A stretch of DNA of 64,000 bases, taken from the NCBI RefSeq assembly GCF_019056395.1, contig NZ_CP077639.1, forward strand, positions 2,854,001 through 2,918,000. Direction: 5' to 3'. Below, one piece after another: positions 8,213 through 16,777 of this stretch. Numbering within the stretch: the stretch's first letter is position 1; each line of letters starts with the position of its first letter. A program made the translations under genes and the position numbers. The stretch comes from Terribacillus sp. DMT04 (GTDB lineage: Bacteria > Bacillota > Bacilli > Bacillales > Amphibacillaceae). The notes beneath the pieces were generated by a model, which worked only from the letters and a program-made list of their open reading frames with translations, had not been told where the DNA came from and did not search any database.

Positions 8213-8992
8213 GTGATAGAATTTCGCAATGTTTCGAAAACATATCCTAATGGCGTCAAAGGTTTAAAGAACATCAACTTAACTATCGAAAAAGGCGAGT
8301 TTATTGTCATTGTCGGTCTTTCCGGTGCTGGTAAGTCCACTTTGCTGCGCTCGATTAATAGATTGCACGAAATCTCTGAAGGGGAAATTATGATTGATAA
8401 TGCCTCTATCACTGCAGCTAAAGGGAAAAGTCTGCGAATGATTCGACGGGATATCGGCATGATTTTCCAAAACTTCAATCTTGTTAAGCGATCCTCTGTC
8501 CTTCGAAATGTACTTTCAGGACGTGTCGCCTATCATTCCACATTGCGAACTGTTTTCGGATTATTCCCAAAACAAGATGTCAATTTAGCTCTAAATGCAT
8601 TAGATCGAGTTAATATTGTAGACAAGGCTTATACACGTTCGGATCAGCTTTCCGGCGGCCAGCAGCAGCGGGTGTCTATTGCCCGTGCGTTAGCGCAAGA
8701 AGCGAAAATTATCCTTGCCGATGAGCCCGTAGCATCTCTTGATCCATTAACTACTAAACAAGTTATGGATGACTTGCAGAAGATAAATCAGGAGCTTGGC
8801 ATCACAACGGTAGTTAACCTTCACTTCATTGATATCGCACGTCAGTATGCAACACGCATTATTGGATTGAATGCCGGAGAAGTCGTGTTTGATGGTCCTG
8901 TAGAAGAAGCAACTGATGAGAAGTTCAGAGAAATATACGGACAGCAGCTGGAAGAAGAACAGCAGCGCGGGTTAGGGGCTGGAGCGGAATGA
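8213..8992 (+). CDS. phnC: phosphonate-type ABC transporter ATP-binding protein
   Basis: ATPase of 259 residues: Walker [10 protein letters not shown] (about 34-42), Q-loop MIFQNFNLV, signature LSGGQQQR (about 144-151), Walker B ILADEP and H-loop VNLHFID. It energises import with the two PhnE permeases. The start is GTG at 8213 with only a weak upstream AAGG, which fits lower translation than phnD. The C-terminus overlaps phnE by four bases (ATGA). The sequence groups with PhnC rather than PstB or generic amino-acid importers by its partner genes and the N-terminal [17 protein letters not shown]. Part of the phnDCEE operon. Confidence 0.92.
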   Translation: MIEFRNVSKTYPNGVKGLKNINLTIEKGEFIVIVGLSGAGKSTLLRSINRLHEISEGEIMIDNASITAAKGKSLRMIRRDIGMIFQNFNLVKRSSVLRNVLSGRVAYHSTLRTVFGLFPKQDVNLALNALDRVNIVDKAYTRSDQLSGGQQQRVSIARALAQEAKIILADEPVASLDPLTTKQVMDDLQKINQELGITTVVNLHFIDIARQYATRIIGLNAGEVVFDGPVEEATDEKFREIYGQQLEEEQQRGLGAGAE

Positions 8993-9786
8993 GCCAGAGC
9001 CAGACTCCAAAGAAGATGGTGCCGAAACCGCCCTCTAAGCTAAAACATTATCTGACAGCAGCATTAGTTATTGCCCTGCTTGTGCTCAGTTACTTAGGAA
9101 CAGGTTCCAGTGTTATAGAGCTGATTGATAACCGCGATCAAATGGCGAATCTTATCATTGAGATGTTTCCGCCGGATTGGGCTTACTTTAAGGATATTAT
9201 TGAGCCGATGCTGGAAACGATTCGTATGGCTGTAATTGGTACAACTTTTGGTGCAATTATCTCCATCCCTGTTATTCTGTTATGTGCGAATAATGTTAAC
9301 CGGGTTCCATGGATTTCGTATCCGGCGCGTTTTGTGCTTAACTTGATCCGCACAATTCCCGAATTGCTGTTAGCTGCTATTTTTGTAGCAATCTTCGGTT
9401 TGGGTATGATTCCAGGTATTTTTGCTTTAACAATCTTCTCGGTTGGTATTATTGCAAAACTTACGTATGAATCAGTAGAAGGTATTGATAAAGGACCATT
9501 AGAAGCTATGACTGCAGTTGGTGCAAACAAGTTTCAATGGATTGCTTTTTCTATCATCCCGCAAGCAGCTGCTTATTTTGTTTCCTATGTACTTTATACA
9601 TTTGAGGTGAATGTGCGAGCTGCTGCAATTTTGGGGATCGTAGGGGCCGGCGGTATTGGTCTGTATTACGACAGCAACCTGGGCTTCTTTAATTATCCGC
9701 GAGTCAACACACTAATTATCGCAACACTTGCAGTTGTGTTAATCATTGACTTTGTGAGTAATAAACTTCGGGAGAAATTGCTATGA
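8989..9786 (+). CDS. phnE: phosphonate-type ABC transporter permease 1
   Basis: Inner-membrane permease of 265 residues, about six helices, first at about 20-40. The EAA-type loop [20 protein letters not shown] (about 168-187) contacts PhnC. The family motif [19 protein letters not shown] follows (about 204-222). Start and stop both overlap neighbours by four bases, indicating tight coupling. It probably forms a heterodimer with the next gene product. Confidence 0.91.
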   Translation: MSQSQTPKKMVPKPPSKLKHYLTAALVIALLVLSYLGTGSSVIELIDNRDQMANLIIEMFPPDWAYFKDIIEPMLETIRMAVIGTTFGAIISIPVILLCANNVNRVPWISYPARFVLNLIRTIPELLLAAIFVAIFGLGMIPGIFALTIFSVGIIAKLTYESVEGIDKGPLEAMTAVGANKFQWIAFSIIPQAAAYFVSYVLYTFEVNVRAAAILGIVGAGGIGLYYDSNLGFFNYPRVNTLIIATLAVVLIIDFVSNKLREKLL

Positions 9787-10595
9787 GCCAACTATCTACA
9801 CAAACAGCCGCTAACCCAAAAGGTCGCGGTAAACGTATATTCAACCGTGCGTTAATTCTAGTGATTTTAGCTGCTATTTATATTTGGGCTTTCGCAGGTG
9901 TCGAGGAGTTTGAAATTAAGGAAACTGCCGGCCAAATTTCAAAAGCTATACTAGATGGTATTATCCATCCTGATTGGGAGTTTGTCCCGGGTCCAGAAGG
10001 ATTGTTATGGGGTTTAATCGACACGCTTGCGATTTCTATCCTCGGTACGTTCATTTCAGCTATTCTTACGATTCCATTTGGTTTCTGGGCAGCTAGCCGC
10101 AGAGATAAGTCGGGCTTTTTCGTAACAGGTATTGGCCGGTTTATTCTAAGTTTTATTCGTGTGTTTCCAGAGGTTGTGCTGGCCCTTATCTTTATTAAGG
10201 CCGTCGGACCAGGTTCTTTCGCTGGTGTACTAGCATTAGGTCTTCACTCTATTGGGATGCTCGGTAAGCTATTCGCTGAAGAAGTAGAATCTATCGATCA
10301 TGGACCAAAAGAAGCGTTGATTGCTACTGGAGCTAACCGCCTCCAAGTACTTGTTTATTCTGTTCTGCCGCAAGTATTGCCTGGGTTCATTTCTTATACT
10401 CTTTACCGTTTTGAATTGAATGTCAGGGGTGCTTCCATTCTTGGAATTATTGGGGCAGGCGGTATTGGCGCACCGCTTATCTTTGCATTAACTTCCCGTA
10501 ACTGGCCGCGAGTAGGGGTTATTTTACTGGGTATTATTATACTCGTATCAGTAATTGACTTAATCTCTGGTTACTTAAGAAGGAAAATTGTATAA
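9783..10595 (+). CDS. phnE2: phosphonate-type ABC transporter permease 2
   Basis: Second permease of 270 residues, clearly paralogous to the first. The EAA loop is EALIATGANRLQVLVYSVLP, followed by ELNVRGASILGIIGAGGIGAP. It starts in an ATGA overlap. Two-permease phn importers are common in Firmicutes. No C-P lyase, phosphonatase or phosphite dehydrogenase gene follows, so whatever is imported must be processed by genes elsewhere. The operon ends at the strong hairpin that follows. Confidence 0.91.
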   Translation: MSQLSTQTAANPKGRGKRIFNRALILVILAAIYIWAFAGVEEFEIKETAGQISKAILDGIIHPDWEFVPGPEGLLWGLIDTLAISILGTFISAILTIPFGFWAASRRDKSGFFVTGIGRFILSFIRVFPEVVLALIFIKAVGPGSFAGVLALGLHSIGMLGKLFAEEVESIDHGPKEALIATGANRLQVLVYSVLPQVLPGFISYTLYRFELNVRGASILGIIGAGGIGAPLIFALTSRNWPRVGVILLGIIILVSVIDLISGYLRRKIV

Positions 10596-10597
10596 GC

Positions 10598-10639
10598 AAA
10601 AAACAGCGGTTCTGCTCACTCGCAGAACCGCTGTTTTTT
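10598..10639. terminator. bidirectional terminator, phnE2 / nitroreductase
   Basis: Perfect arms of 18 bases (10598-10615 and 10622-10639) with A-run and T-run on opposite sides serve both converging genes. The nitroreductase stop codon is partly inside it. Confidence 0.92.
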
Positions 10640-11201
10640 ATTTCAAGATCGTTGTCCGGTCACTAGCAAGAATTCTCTGCTTCGCTTTCGGCTCTTTTCC
10701 AATATATCCAACTTGCAGAAGTGCAATATTTCGCTCCCCTGGCTGAATTTGCAATAGCTCTCTTGCTTCCGGATTCTCAAGCAAAGCATTTGTCTTCCAG
10801 ATTGTCCCGATACCTTTCTCCCAAGCAAGCAAACTGAAGTTCTGTATCAGCATGCTGGCAGAGGCGAAATCTTCTTCCCGGAACTTCATTTGCGGATGCT
10901 CTTCTACTACCACTGCAATCCAAAGCGGGACCTCTGTAATCTTGTTCTTCAGCGCTTCCGCCTTCTTCTCCTTCTCTTCTGGCGTTGCAGCTGCCTTTGC
11001 TCCTGTTTTTCCATGAAGCTCGCCAAGCTGCTGTTTCGTTTCTCCATCGATTAGGATAAAGCGCCACGGCTGCGTCATCTTATGGTTCGGAACCCAAACG
11101 GCAATGTCCAGTAATGCTTGTATTTCTTCATAAGAAATTTCTTTACTAGTATCATAATTTGTAATCGATCTTCTGTTTTTAATCAACTGCTCTAATTGCA
11201 T
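10638..11201 (-). CDS. nitroreductase-family flavoprotein
   Basis: FMN-dependent NAD(P)H oxidoreductase fold of 187 residues. It has an N-terminal RRSITNYD motif (FMN phosphate), WVPNHKMTQPWRFILI (about 32-47) and a C-terminal half with GIGTIWKTNALLENPEARELLQI and VGYIGKEP. Such enzymes reduce nitro compounds, quinones or flavins. The upstream region has a strong TTGACA/TATGAT promoter with a Fur-like site over the transcription start, so iron limitation may induce it. A role as a flavin or ferric-siderophore reductase for the neighbouring siderophore ATPase is a reasonable inference but is not shown by the sequence. AGGAGG-type site before ATG. Confidence 0.88.
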   Translation of the reverse strand: MQLEQLIKNRRSITNYDTSKEISYEEIQALLDIAVWVPNHKMTQPWRFILIDGETKQQLGELHGKTGAKAAATPEEKEKKAEALKNKITEVPLWIAVVVEEHPQMKFREEDFASASMLIQNFSLLAWEKGIGTIWKTNALLENPEARELLQIQPGERNIALLQVGYIGKEPKAKQRILASDRTTILK

Positions 11202-11238
11202 TTGATTTCCTCCCCTTTTATATACCGATCTCTTTAAT

Positions 11239-11285
11239 TGAAAATCATTATCATTATCATAGCCGACTATTCAGCACTATGTCAA
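11239..11285 (-). promoter_or_regulatory. promoter and Fur-like box of the nitroreductase gene
   Basis: Minus strand: TTGACA (11285-11280), 18-base spacer, TATGAT (11261-11256). Overlapping and following the -10 are GATAAT-type hexamers. TGAAAATCATTATCA at 11239-11253 matches the 7-1-7 Fur consensus TGATAATNATTATCA with one mismatch. Repression by iron-loaded Fur is inferred. Confidence 0.75.
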
Positions 11286-11340
11286 CGCAGGGACTACTTG
11301 GAAATAATCTTACTTTTTTATGAAATTTCCTTTATAACGC

Positions 11341-11394
11341 TTGAATAGCTTCCTGTTTTGTGACAATATAGTTAATAACGATTCTCATTCTCAC
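11341..11394 (+). promoter_or_regulatory. promoter region with Fur-like box of the siderophore ATPase gene
   Basis: Candidate TTGAAT (11341-11346), 17 bases, CAATAT (11364-11369). GATTCTCATTCTCAC at 11380-11394 resembles tandem Fur hexamers around the expected start. It is weaker than the site on the other side of this divergent region. Confidence 0.5.
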
Positions 11395-11426
11395 ACAAAA
11401 GAGAAGATGAAAGGGGTACACCAGTA

Positions 11427-12257
11427 ATGGGACGTTTGCAAACGGAATTACTCGAAGTAGCCTATGGAGATAAATCTATCGTAAAAGATTTGACAATAGA
11501 AATACCAAAAGGGAAAATTACAGCCTTAGTCGGAGCAAACGGCTCTGGTAAATCTACTATACTTAAGACAATGGCACGCGTTATGAAGCCGAAAAATGGC
11601 ATGGTGTTATTGGACGGAAAAAGCATTCATAAGCAATCAACGAAGGCTGTCGCGAAACAGCTTGCGATCTTGCCGCAAAATCCTGTAGCACCAGAAGGAC
11701 TGACAGTCTCAGAACTGGTCGCTTATGGCCGCTACCCCCACCAGAAAGGCTTCGGCACACTTACACCTTATGATAAGGAAGTAATTGCATGGGCTATTGA
11801 AGTAACTGGTATGACAGATTTCGAACAGCGTGCAGTTGATCAGCTTTCGGGCGGACAGCGCCAGCGTGCTTGGATTGCAATGGCATTGGCCCAGGAAACA
11901 GAGACGCTTTTCCTTGATGAGCCAACAACTTTCTTAGATATGGCACATCAGCTGGAAGTGCTTATGCTGCTTCATAAACTGAACCGTGAGGAAAATCGCA
12001 CCATTGTCATGGTCGTTCATGATTTGAATCATGCTACTCGGTATGCTGACCATATGATTGCTATTAAAAAAGGCCGCGTCATTTGTGAGGGCTCGCCTGT
12101 TGATACTGTTACAGCGGACAACTTACGCGAAGTGTTTAACATTGAAGCAGATGTTATTCTTGATCCTCGAACTGGCGTCCCGCTTTGCTTGCCATATAAT
12201 ATTCTTGGAAGTGCTTCTCTTCCAGAAGAACGTATAATGGAGAAAACACTCGCATAA
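11427..12257 (+). CDS. iron-siderophore ABC transporter ATP-binding protein (FecE/YusV-like)
   Basis: FecE/FhuC-type ATPase of 276 residues: Walker [10 protein letters not shown] (about 36-44), Q-loop LAILPQN, signature [17 protein letters not shown] (about 139-155), Walker [13 protein letters not shown] and H-loop VVHDLNHA. It powers import of Fe3+-siderophores. No permease or binding protein is nearby, so it is an orphan ATPase. In B. subtilis the orphan YusV serves several siderophore permeases, and this gene may do the same. Fur-like sequences upstream support iron control. Start ATG at 11427 follows a GGGG site. Confidence 0.9.
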   Translation: MGRLQTELLEVAYGDKSIVKDLTIEIPKGKITALVGANGSGKSTILKTMARVMKPKNGMVLLDGKSIHKQSTKAVAKQLAILPQNPVAPEGLTVSELVAYGRYPHQKGFGTLTPYDKEVIAWAIEVTGMTDFEQRAVDQLSGGQRQRAWIAMALAQETETLFLDEPTTFLDMAHQLEVLMLLHKLNREENRTIVMVVHDLNHATRYADHMIAIKKGRVICEGSPVDTVTADNLREVFNIEADVILDPRTGVPLCLPYNILGSASLPEERIMEKTLA

Positions 12258-12261
12258 GAAA

Positions 12262-12294
12262 ACGCTTTGCAGACAGTCTGCAAAGCGTTTTTTA
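12262..12294. terminator. bidirectional terminator, siderophore ATPase / ansR
   Basis: Perfect 13-base arms AACGCTTTGCAGA (12262-12274) and TCTGCAAAGCGTT (12278-12290), then T-run. The ansR stop codon lies within the T-run. Confidence 0.92.
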
Positions 12295-12609
12295 TTGCAT
12301 TTCTCTAGTTGTTCGAATAAAGGCGATTGCCCCTATCCTCTCCTGTTCCGTCAACTCCCTTTGATCAACAGATAGCTGCATATCCCCTTCATCGGTCAGT
12401 TCTAATGTTGTGCTGAAAGAACGGCCAAGCAAATCGTCACACGTCGTTTCAAACAACTCTGCCAGCATAAGCAATGCTTCAAAGGACGGACGCCGATATC
12501 CAGATTCGTAGCCCGCATACGTACTTTTCGCAATACCGAGACGATCCGCAGTATCCTGCAGTGACCAATTCTTTTTCTTCCTCAATTCTGATAATCTATC
12601 CAGATTCAT
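12292..12609 (-). CDS. ansR: XRE-type transcriptional regulator of asparagine use (AnsR-like)
   Basis: Protein of 105 residues with an N-terminal helix-turn-helix (about 5-60): LSELRKKKNWSLQDTADRLG, then the recognition helix KSTYAGYESGYRRPSFEAL. A short C-terminal part (about 62-105) carries an LTxQER segment, as in SinR/AnsR-like repressors. It diverges from ansA, exactly as ansR does in B. subtilis, where AnsR represses ansAB until aspartate or asparagine is present. The identity rests on family plus position. GGAGG precedes the ATG. Confidence 0.82.
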   Translation of the reverse strand: MNLDRLSELRKKKNWSLQDTADRLGIAKSTYAGYESGYRRPSFEALLMLAELFETTCDDLLGRSFSTTLELTDEGDMQLSVDQRELTEQERIGAIAFIRTTREMQ

Positions 12610-12690
12610 CTTACACGTCCTCCGCTATTTTTACTTCCTATTATTATAGCATAAAATAAACGGGCTGTACGCGAAGTGAATACTACCGCA

Positions 12691-12743
12691 TTGCTTATCG
12701 CTTACATTTTATCTATAATAAGATTGAAGGTACGCAATATGCG
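12691..12743 (+). promoter_or_regulatory. ansAB promoter and candidate AnsR operator
   Basis: TTGCTT (12691-12696), 17 bases, TATAAT (12714-12719). CGCA-ATA-TGCG, a perfect inverted repeat at 12733-12743, lies just after the expected start and is a reasonable repressor site. TTATCGC (12695-12701) and GCGAATAA (12741-12748) form a wider inverted pair. The promoter is seen; binding by AnsR is inferred. Confidence 0.65.
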
Positions 12744-12784
12744 AATAACTTCTTAATAATAGATAGATAGAAGAGGTGCAGGAA

Positions 12785-13780
12785 ATGAAAAAGCTATTAA
12801 TGATAACTACCGGGGGCACCATTGCGTCAGTTGAAGGCGAAAACGGTTTGGCACCAGCTGTTAATGCAAATGAAATGTTGAATTATGTTTCTGATATGAA
12901 CAATGACTATACAATGGAAACACTATCACTTATGAATTTAGACAGCACTAATATGCAGCCTGAAGATTGGGTTACGATGGCGGAGGCAGTACAGCATCGT
13001 TATGATGCGTACGATGGATTTATCATTACCCATGGTACCGATACAATGGCTTATACAGCTGCAGCACTGTCTTATATGCTGCAAAATTCCAGCAAGCCAA
13101 TTGTCATTACCGGCTCACAGATTCCAATTACCTTTCAAAAGACAGATGCCAAACGAAATATTACGGATGCTATTCGTTTTGCTTGTGAGGAGATTGGCGG
13201 TGTTTATGTTGTATTTGACGGTCGTGTCATACAAGGAACGAGAGCAATTAAACTGCGCACAAAAAGTTATGATGCATTTGAAAGCATCAATTATCCATAC
13301 ATTGCGTTCATCCATGAAGACAGAATTGAATATAACAAAAAAATTCAATCACAAAATGAACCGTTTACCGTTGATACTTCCCTCTGTACTGATGTACTCT
13401 TATTAAGGTTGTATCCGGGTCTCAAGCCCGAAGTATTTGATGTATTAGCAAACATGTACAAAGGCGTCGTAATTGAGAGCTATGGCAGCGGCGGTATTCC
13501 TTTCGAAAGACATGACCTTCTGCAGAAAATCAATGAATTGGTGGAAAAAGGTGTTGTGGTTGTTATTACAACGCAGTGCTTGGAAGAAGGCGAAGACATG
13601 ACGATTTACGAAGTTGGACGCCGCATCAATCAAGAACTGATTACCCGTTCAAGTAATATGAACACAGAAGCAATCGTTCCGAAGCTCATGTGGGCGCTAG
13701 GCAGGTCCGCTGAGCCAAAGGAAGTCAAACGTATGATGGAAACGCCAATAGCTGATGATATTACTATATGGCCCTCTTAA
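12785..13780 (+). CDS. ansA: L-asparaginase, type I
   Basis: Cytosolic enzyme of 331 residues hydrolysing asparagine to aspartate and ammonia. First active-site signature TTGGTIAS near residues 7-14 (nucleophilic Thr), second HGTDTM (about 85-90) with Thr/Asp, and the TGSQIP segment. There is no signal peptide, consistent with type I. An in-frame GTG three codons earlier overlaps the AGAGG ribosome site, so the ATG at 12785 is chosen. First gene of ansAB, with the AnsR-type operator upstream. Length matches B. subtilis AnsA (329). Confidence 0.94.
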   Translation: MKKLLMITTGGTIASVEGENGLAPAVNANEMLNYVSDMNNDYTMETLSLMNLDSTNMQPEDWVTMAEAVQHRYDAYDGFIITHGTDTMAYTAAALSYMLQNSSKPIVITGSQIPITFQKTDAKRNITDAIRFACEEIGGVYVVFDGRVIQGTRAIKLRTKSYDAFESINYPYIAFIHEDRIEYNKKIQSQNEPFTVDTSLCTDVLLLRLYPGLKPEVFDVLANMYKGVVIESYGSGGIPFERHDLLQKINELVEKGVVVVITTQCLEEGEDMTIYEVGRRINQELITRSSNMNTEAIVPKLMWALGRSAEPKEVKRMMETPIADDITIWPS

Positions 13781-13805
13781 ATAAGTGAAAAGGAAGGTTC
13801 AGGTC

Positions 13806-15233
13806 ATGGCAGACTTACAAGAAAATTACCGGATAGAGAAAGACTTTCTAGGAGAGAAACAAATTCAAAAAGATGCTTATTACGGCATTCAGACGCTGCG
13901 CGCGTCAGAAAACTTCCCAATCACGGGATATCGTATCCATGAAGAGATGATCAAGGCGCTTGGTATAGTTAAAAAATCAGCAGCTCTTGCGAACATGGAT
14001 GTAAAACGATTGTATGAAGGATTAGGAAACGCTATTGTGCAAGCAGCAGATGAATTAATCGATGGACAGTGGCATGACCAATTTATTGTCGATCCAATTC
14101 AAGGCGGCGCTGGTACCTCCATTAATATGAATGCGAATGAAGTAATCACCAACCGTGCACTAGAGATTCTTGGACATGAGAAAGGCAATTACCAGCAGTT
14201 AAGCCCGAATACACATGTAAATATGTCACAATCAACAAATGACGTATTTCCAACAGCAATTCATATCTCTACATTAAACATGCTGGAGAAATTGCTAGAC
14301 ACAATGGAATACATGCACGGTGAGTTCAAGAAAAAAGCTACGGCGTTTGATTCTATCATCAAAATGGGGCGTACACATTTACAAGATGCGGTACCGATTC
14401 GATTGGGACAAGAATTCGAAGCGTACAGCCGCGTACTGGAAAGAGACATAAAGCGTATCAAACAATCCCGTCAGCACTTATATGAAGTGAATATGGGCGC
14501 TACTGCAGTAGGTACTGGATTGAACGCAAACCCGAAATACATTGAGCGTGTGACAGAGCACTTAACTGAAATAAGCGGACTTCCACTCGTATCGGCAGTT
14601 CATCTTGTTGATGCTACGCAAAACACAGACGCTTATACAGAAGTTTCCGCTACGCTGAAAGTATGTATGATGAATATGTCCAAGATTGCCAATGACTTGC
14701 GTTTAATGGCTTCTGGTCCAAGAGCTGGTTTGAATGAAATTAATTTGCCAGCGAGACAGCCGGGATCCTCTATCATGCCAGGAAAAGTAAATCCCGTTAT
14801 GGCCGAAATGATTAACCAAATAGCCTTCCAAGTTATCGGAAATGACAATACGATTTGCTTAGCTTCTGAAGCAGGACAGCTAGAATTGAATGTAATGGAA
14901 CCTGTGCTTGTCTTCAACTTGCTGCAGTCAATCAGCATTATGAACAATGGCTTCCGTTCGTTCACTGATAACTGTTTGATTGGTATTGAAGCAAATGAGG
15001 ATTTGATGAAAGAATATGTGGATAAAAGTGTTGGCTTGCTAACTGCCGTAAACCCGCATTTAGGTTATGAAGTTGCAGCACGCATTGCTCGCGAAGCAAT
15101 TCTTACTGGTAAATCTATCCGTGAACTTTGCTTGCAATACGATGTTTTATCCGAAGAAGAGCTTGATGTTATCTTAAATCCATACGAAATGACCAAACCA
15201 GGTATTGCGGGCGAGGAACTTTTTGATAGATAA
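13806..15233 (+). CDS. ansB: aspartate ammonia-lyase (aspartase)
   Basis: Fumarase/aspartase superfamily enzyme of 475 residues, the same length as B. subtilis AnsB. It converts aspartate to fumarate and ammonia. The family signature GSSIMPGKVNP is clear at about 318-328, with the catalytic Ser on its flexible loop. GRTHLQDAVP and STNDVFPT motifs form the other parts of the shared active site. A GTG seven codons upstream is open, but the AAGGAAGG site is 8 bases before the ATG at 13806. Works directly after AnsA: asparagine to fumarate in two steps. Confidence 0.95.
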   Translation: MADLQENYRIEKDFLGEKQIQKDAYYGIQTLRASENFPITGYRIHEEMIKALGIVKKSAALANMDVKRLYEGLGNAIVQAADELIDGQWHDQFIVDPIQGGAGTSINMNANEVITNRALEILGHEKGNYQQLSPNTHVNMSQSTNDVFPTAIHISTLNMLEKLLDTMEYMHGEFKKKATAFDSIIKMGRTHLQDAVPIRLGQEFEAYSRVLERDIKRIKQSRQHLYEVNMGATAVGTGLNANPKYIERVTEHLTEISGLPLVSAVHLVDATQNTDAYTEVSATLKVCMMNMSKIANDLRLMASGPRAGLNEINLPARQPGSSIMPGKVNPVMAEMINQIAFQVIGNDNTICLASEAGQLELNVMEPVLVFNLLQSISIMNNGFRSFTDNCLIGIEANEDLMKEYVDKSVGLLTAVNPHLGYEVAARIAREAILTGKSIRELCLQYDVLSEEELDVILNPYEMTKPGIAGEELFDR

Positions 15234-15238
15234 TAGAC

Positions 15239-15294
15239 AAATGCGCGTGTGTTCTGATTTTAAAAATCAGAGGCACTTGCGCATTTCTTTTCCG
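15239..15294 (+). terminator. terminator after ansB
   Basis: Outer arms AAATGCGC and GCGCATTT plus an inner CTGATTTtt/AAAAATCAG stem, then CTTTT. It separates ansAB from the mleN-like gene. Confidence 0.8.
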
Positions 15295-15302
15295 CTTCTG
15301 AT

Positions 15303-15316
15303 TGTAAGCGGTTAAC
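15303..15316 (+). promoter_or_regulatory. weak cre-like site upstream of the mleN-like gene
   Basis: TGTAAGCGGTTAAC agrees with the CcpA consensus TGWAANCGNTNWCA at 12 of 14 positions. Catabolite repression of this transporter would make sense, but the last two bases miss, so it may be chance. Confidence 0.3.
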
Positions 15317-15338
15317 ACATCTTTGAGGAGGACTGGAA

Positions 15339-16736
15339 GTGAAAGAAGCAAGATTACCAACAATAACAGAGATTATTATCATACTAGGAATCTTTCTAGC
15401 GCTCGTATTGTCATTTACAGTCTATCTTGACTTGCCGATTCAACTGGCACTTTTCATATCCTGGTTTGTCGTCATTATACTTGGCATACGGCTTGGACAT
15501 GCATTCCAAGATTTGCAGAAGTCTATTATTAACGGTATATCGAATGGTCTTGAGGCTGTGCTGATCCTCGTTTCGGTTGGGACGCTGATTGGGACTTGGA
15601 TTGCAGGCGGCGTTGTCCCTACCATTATTTATTATGGACTGGAGTTTATTCATCCGAGCATCTTCTTGCTTGCCACGCTGATTATCTGTTCGGTCATGTC
15701 CATTGCTACCGGAACTTCATGGGGTACAGCTGGTACAGCTGGTATCGCCATGATGGCAATCGGAGAAGGATTGGGCATGCCGCTGCCGCTTGTTGCGGGT
15801 GCTGTTCTTTCTGGAGCGTACTTTGGGGATAAACTGTCTCCGTTATCTGATAGTACGGTGCTGTCTTCCTCTCTTTCCAAGGTTGACGTACTCGAGCACG
15901 TCCGCGCGATGCTGTTCCTTTCTGTACCAGCTTTCGTCATTTCGGCCATTTTATTTACCGTTGCCGGATTCTTATATGGAGGCAACGATATTGACCAAGC
16001 GCGCGTTGAGTCTTTAAAAGGAGCATTACAGGACAACTTTGATATCGGAATTGTCATGCTGATACCAGCACTGTTTGTCCTCGTACTGCTTGCGCTGAAG
16101 AAACCGTCCATGCCTGTCATCGTGGCTGGGGCACTGCTTGGAGCTATCTGGGCTACCATATTCCAAGGTATGGACTTTCCTGCAGCTCTTCAAACAGCTT
16201 ATAATGGCTTCTCTATCGAAACAGGTGTCAACTTCATTGATGGCATCCTGAATCGAGGCGGCGTAATGGGGATGCTCGATACGCTAATGGTTATTGTTTT
16301 TGGTCTTGGTTTTGGTGGTTTGCTTGAAAAGCTTGGCGTGCTGCAAGTAATAGTTTCGACCTTTGAAAGTAAGCTTGTCTCTGCAGGTAACACAACCGTA
16401 GCAACCTTGATTGTTGCTTTCCTAGGGAACGTTCTTGGCTGTGCCATGTATGTTGCTTTAATACTAACTCCGAAAATGATGGAAAAGACATATGATCGGC
16501 AGCATCTTGATCGCCGGGTCCTATCTCGTAATACAGAAGTTGGCGGTACGCTGACTTCTGGTATGGTGCCTTGGACGGATAACGGTATTTATATGGCCGG
16601 CATCCTTGGCGTTTCCACATTTTCTTATTTGCCTTTCATGTGGTTAAGCTTTGTCGCAATCGCATTAGCTATTATTTATGGCTATACAGGTAAGTTCATT
16701 TGGTATACAGACGGAGAAAATGCACAGAAAAGCTAA
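15339..16736 (+). CDS. mleN: NhaC-family Na+/H+ antiporter, MleN-like
   Basis: Integral membrane protein of 465 residues with about 12 helices. Family marks are ATGTSWGTAGTAGIAMMAIGEGLGMP (split about 127-152), GAYFGDKLSPLSDSTVLSSSL (about 164-184) and a late GTLTSGMVPWTDNGIYMAG segment. In B. subtilis the gene next to ansAB is mleN, a Na+-lactate/2H+-malate antiporter, followed by mleA (malic enzyme). Here mleN keeps its place but mleA is absent and a nuclease gene converges instead. So substrate exchange is by analogy, and plain Na+/H+ antiport is possible. Start GTG with GGAGG 8 bases upstream. Confidence 0.82.
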   Translation: MKEARLPTITEIIIILGIFLALVLSFTVYLDLPIQLALFISWFVVIILGIRLGHAFQDLQKSIINGISNGLEAVLILVSVGTLIGTWIAGGVVPTIIYYGLEFIHPSIFLLATLIICSVMSIATGTSWGTAGTAGIAMMAIGEGLGMPLPLVAGAVLSGAYFGDKLSPLSDSTVLSSSLSKVDVLEHVRAMLFLSVPAFVISAILFTVAGFLYGGNDIDQARVESLKGALQDNFDIGIVMLIPALFVLVLLALKKPSMPVIVAGALLGAIWATIFQGMDFPAALQTAYNGFSIETGVNFIDGILNRGGVMGMLDTLMVIVFGLGFGGLLEKLGVLQVIVSTFESKLVSAGNTTVATLIVAFLGNVLGCAMYVALILTPKMMEKTYDRQHLDRRVLSRNTEVGGTLTSGMVPWTDNGIYMAGILGVSTFSYLPFMWLSFVAIALAIIYGYTGKFIWYTDGENAQKS

Positions 16737-16775
16737 AAAAACACCTTCAAGCAGTAGTTGCTTGAAGGTGTTTTT
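16735..16775. terminator. bidirectional terminator, mleN-like / secreted nuclease
   Basis: Arms ACACCTTCAAGCA (16741-16753) and TGCTTGAAGGTGT (16759-16771), with A-run on one side and T-run on the other. It serves both converging genes. Confidence 0.92.
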
Positions 16776-16777
16776 CA

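Noticed and set aside
15650-16159. 169-residue minus-strand frame
   Set aside because: Antisense shadow of the MleN-like gene, with no ribosome site and typical Ser/Ala/Pro bias.
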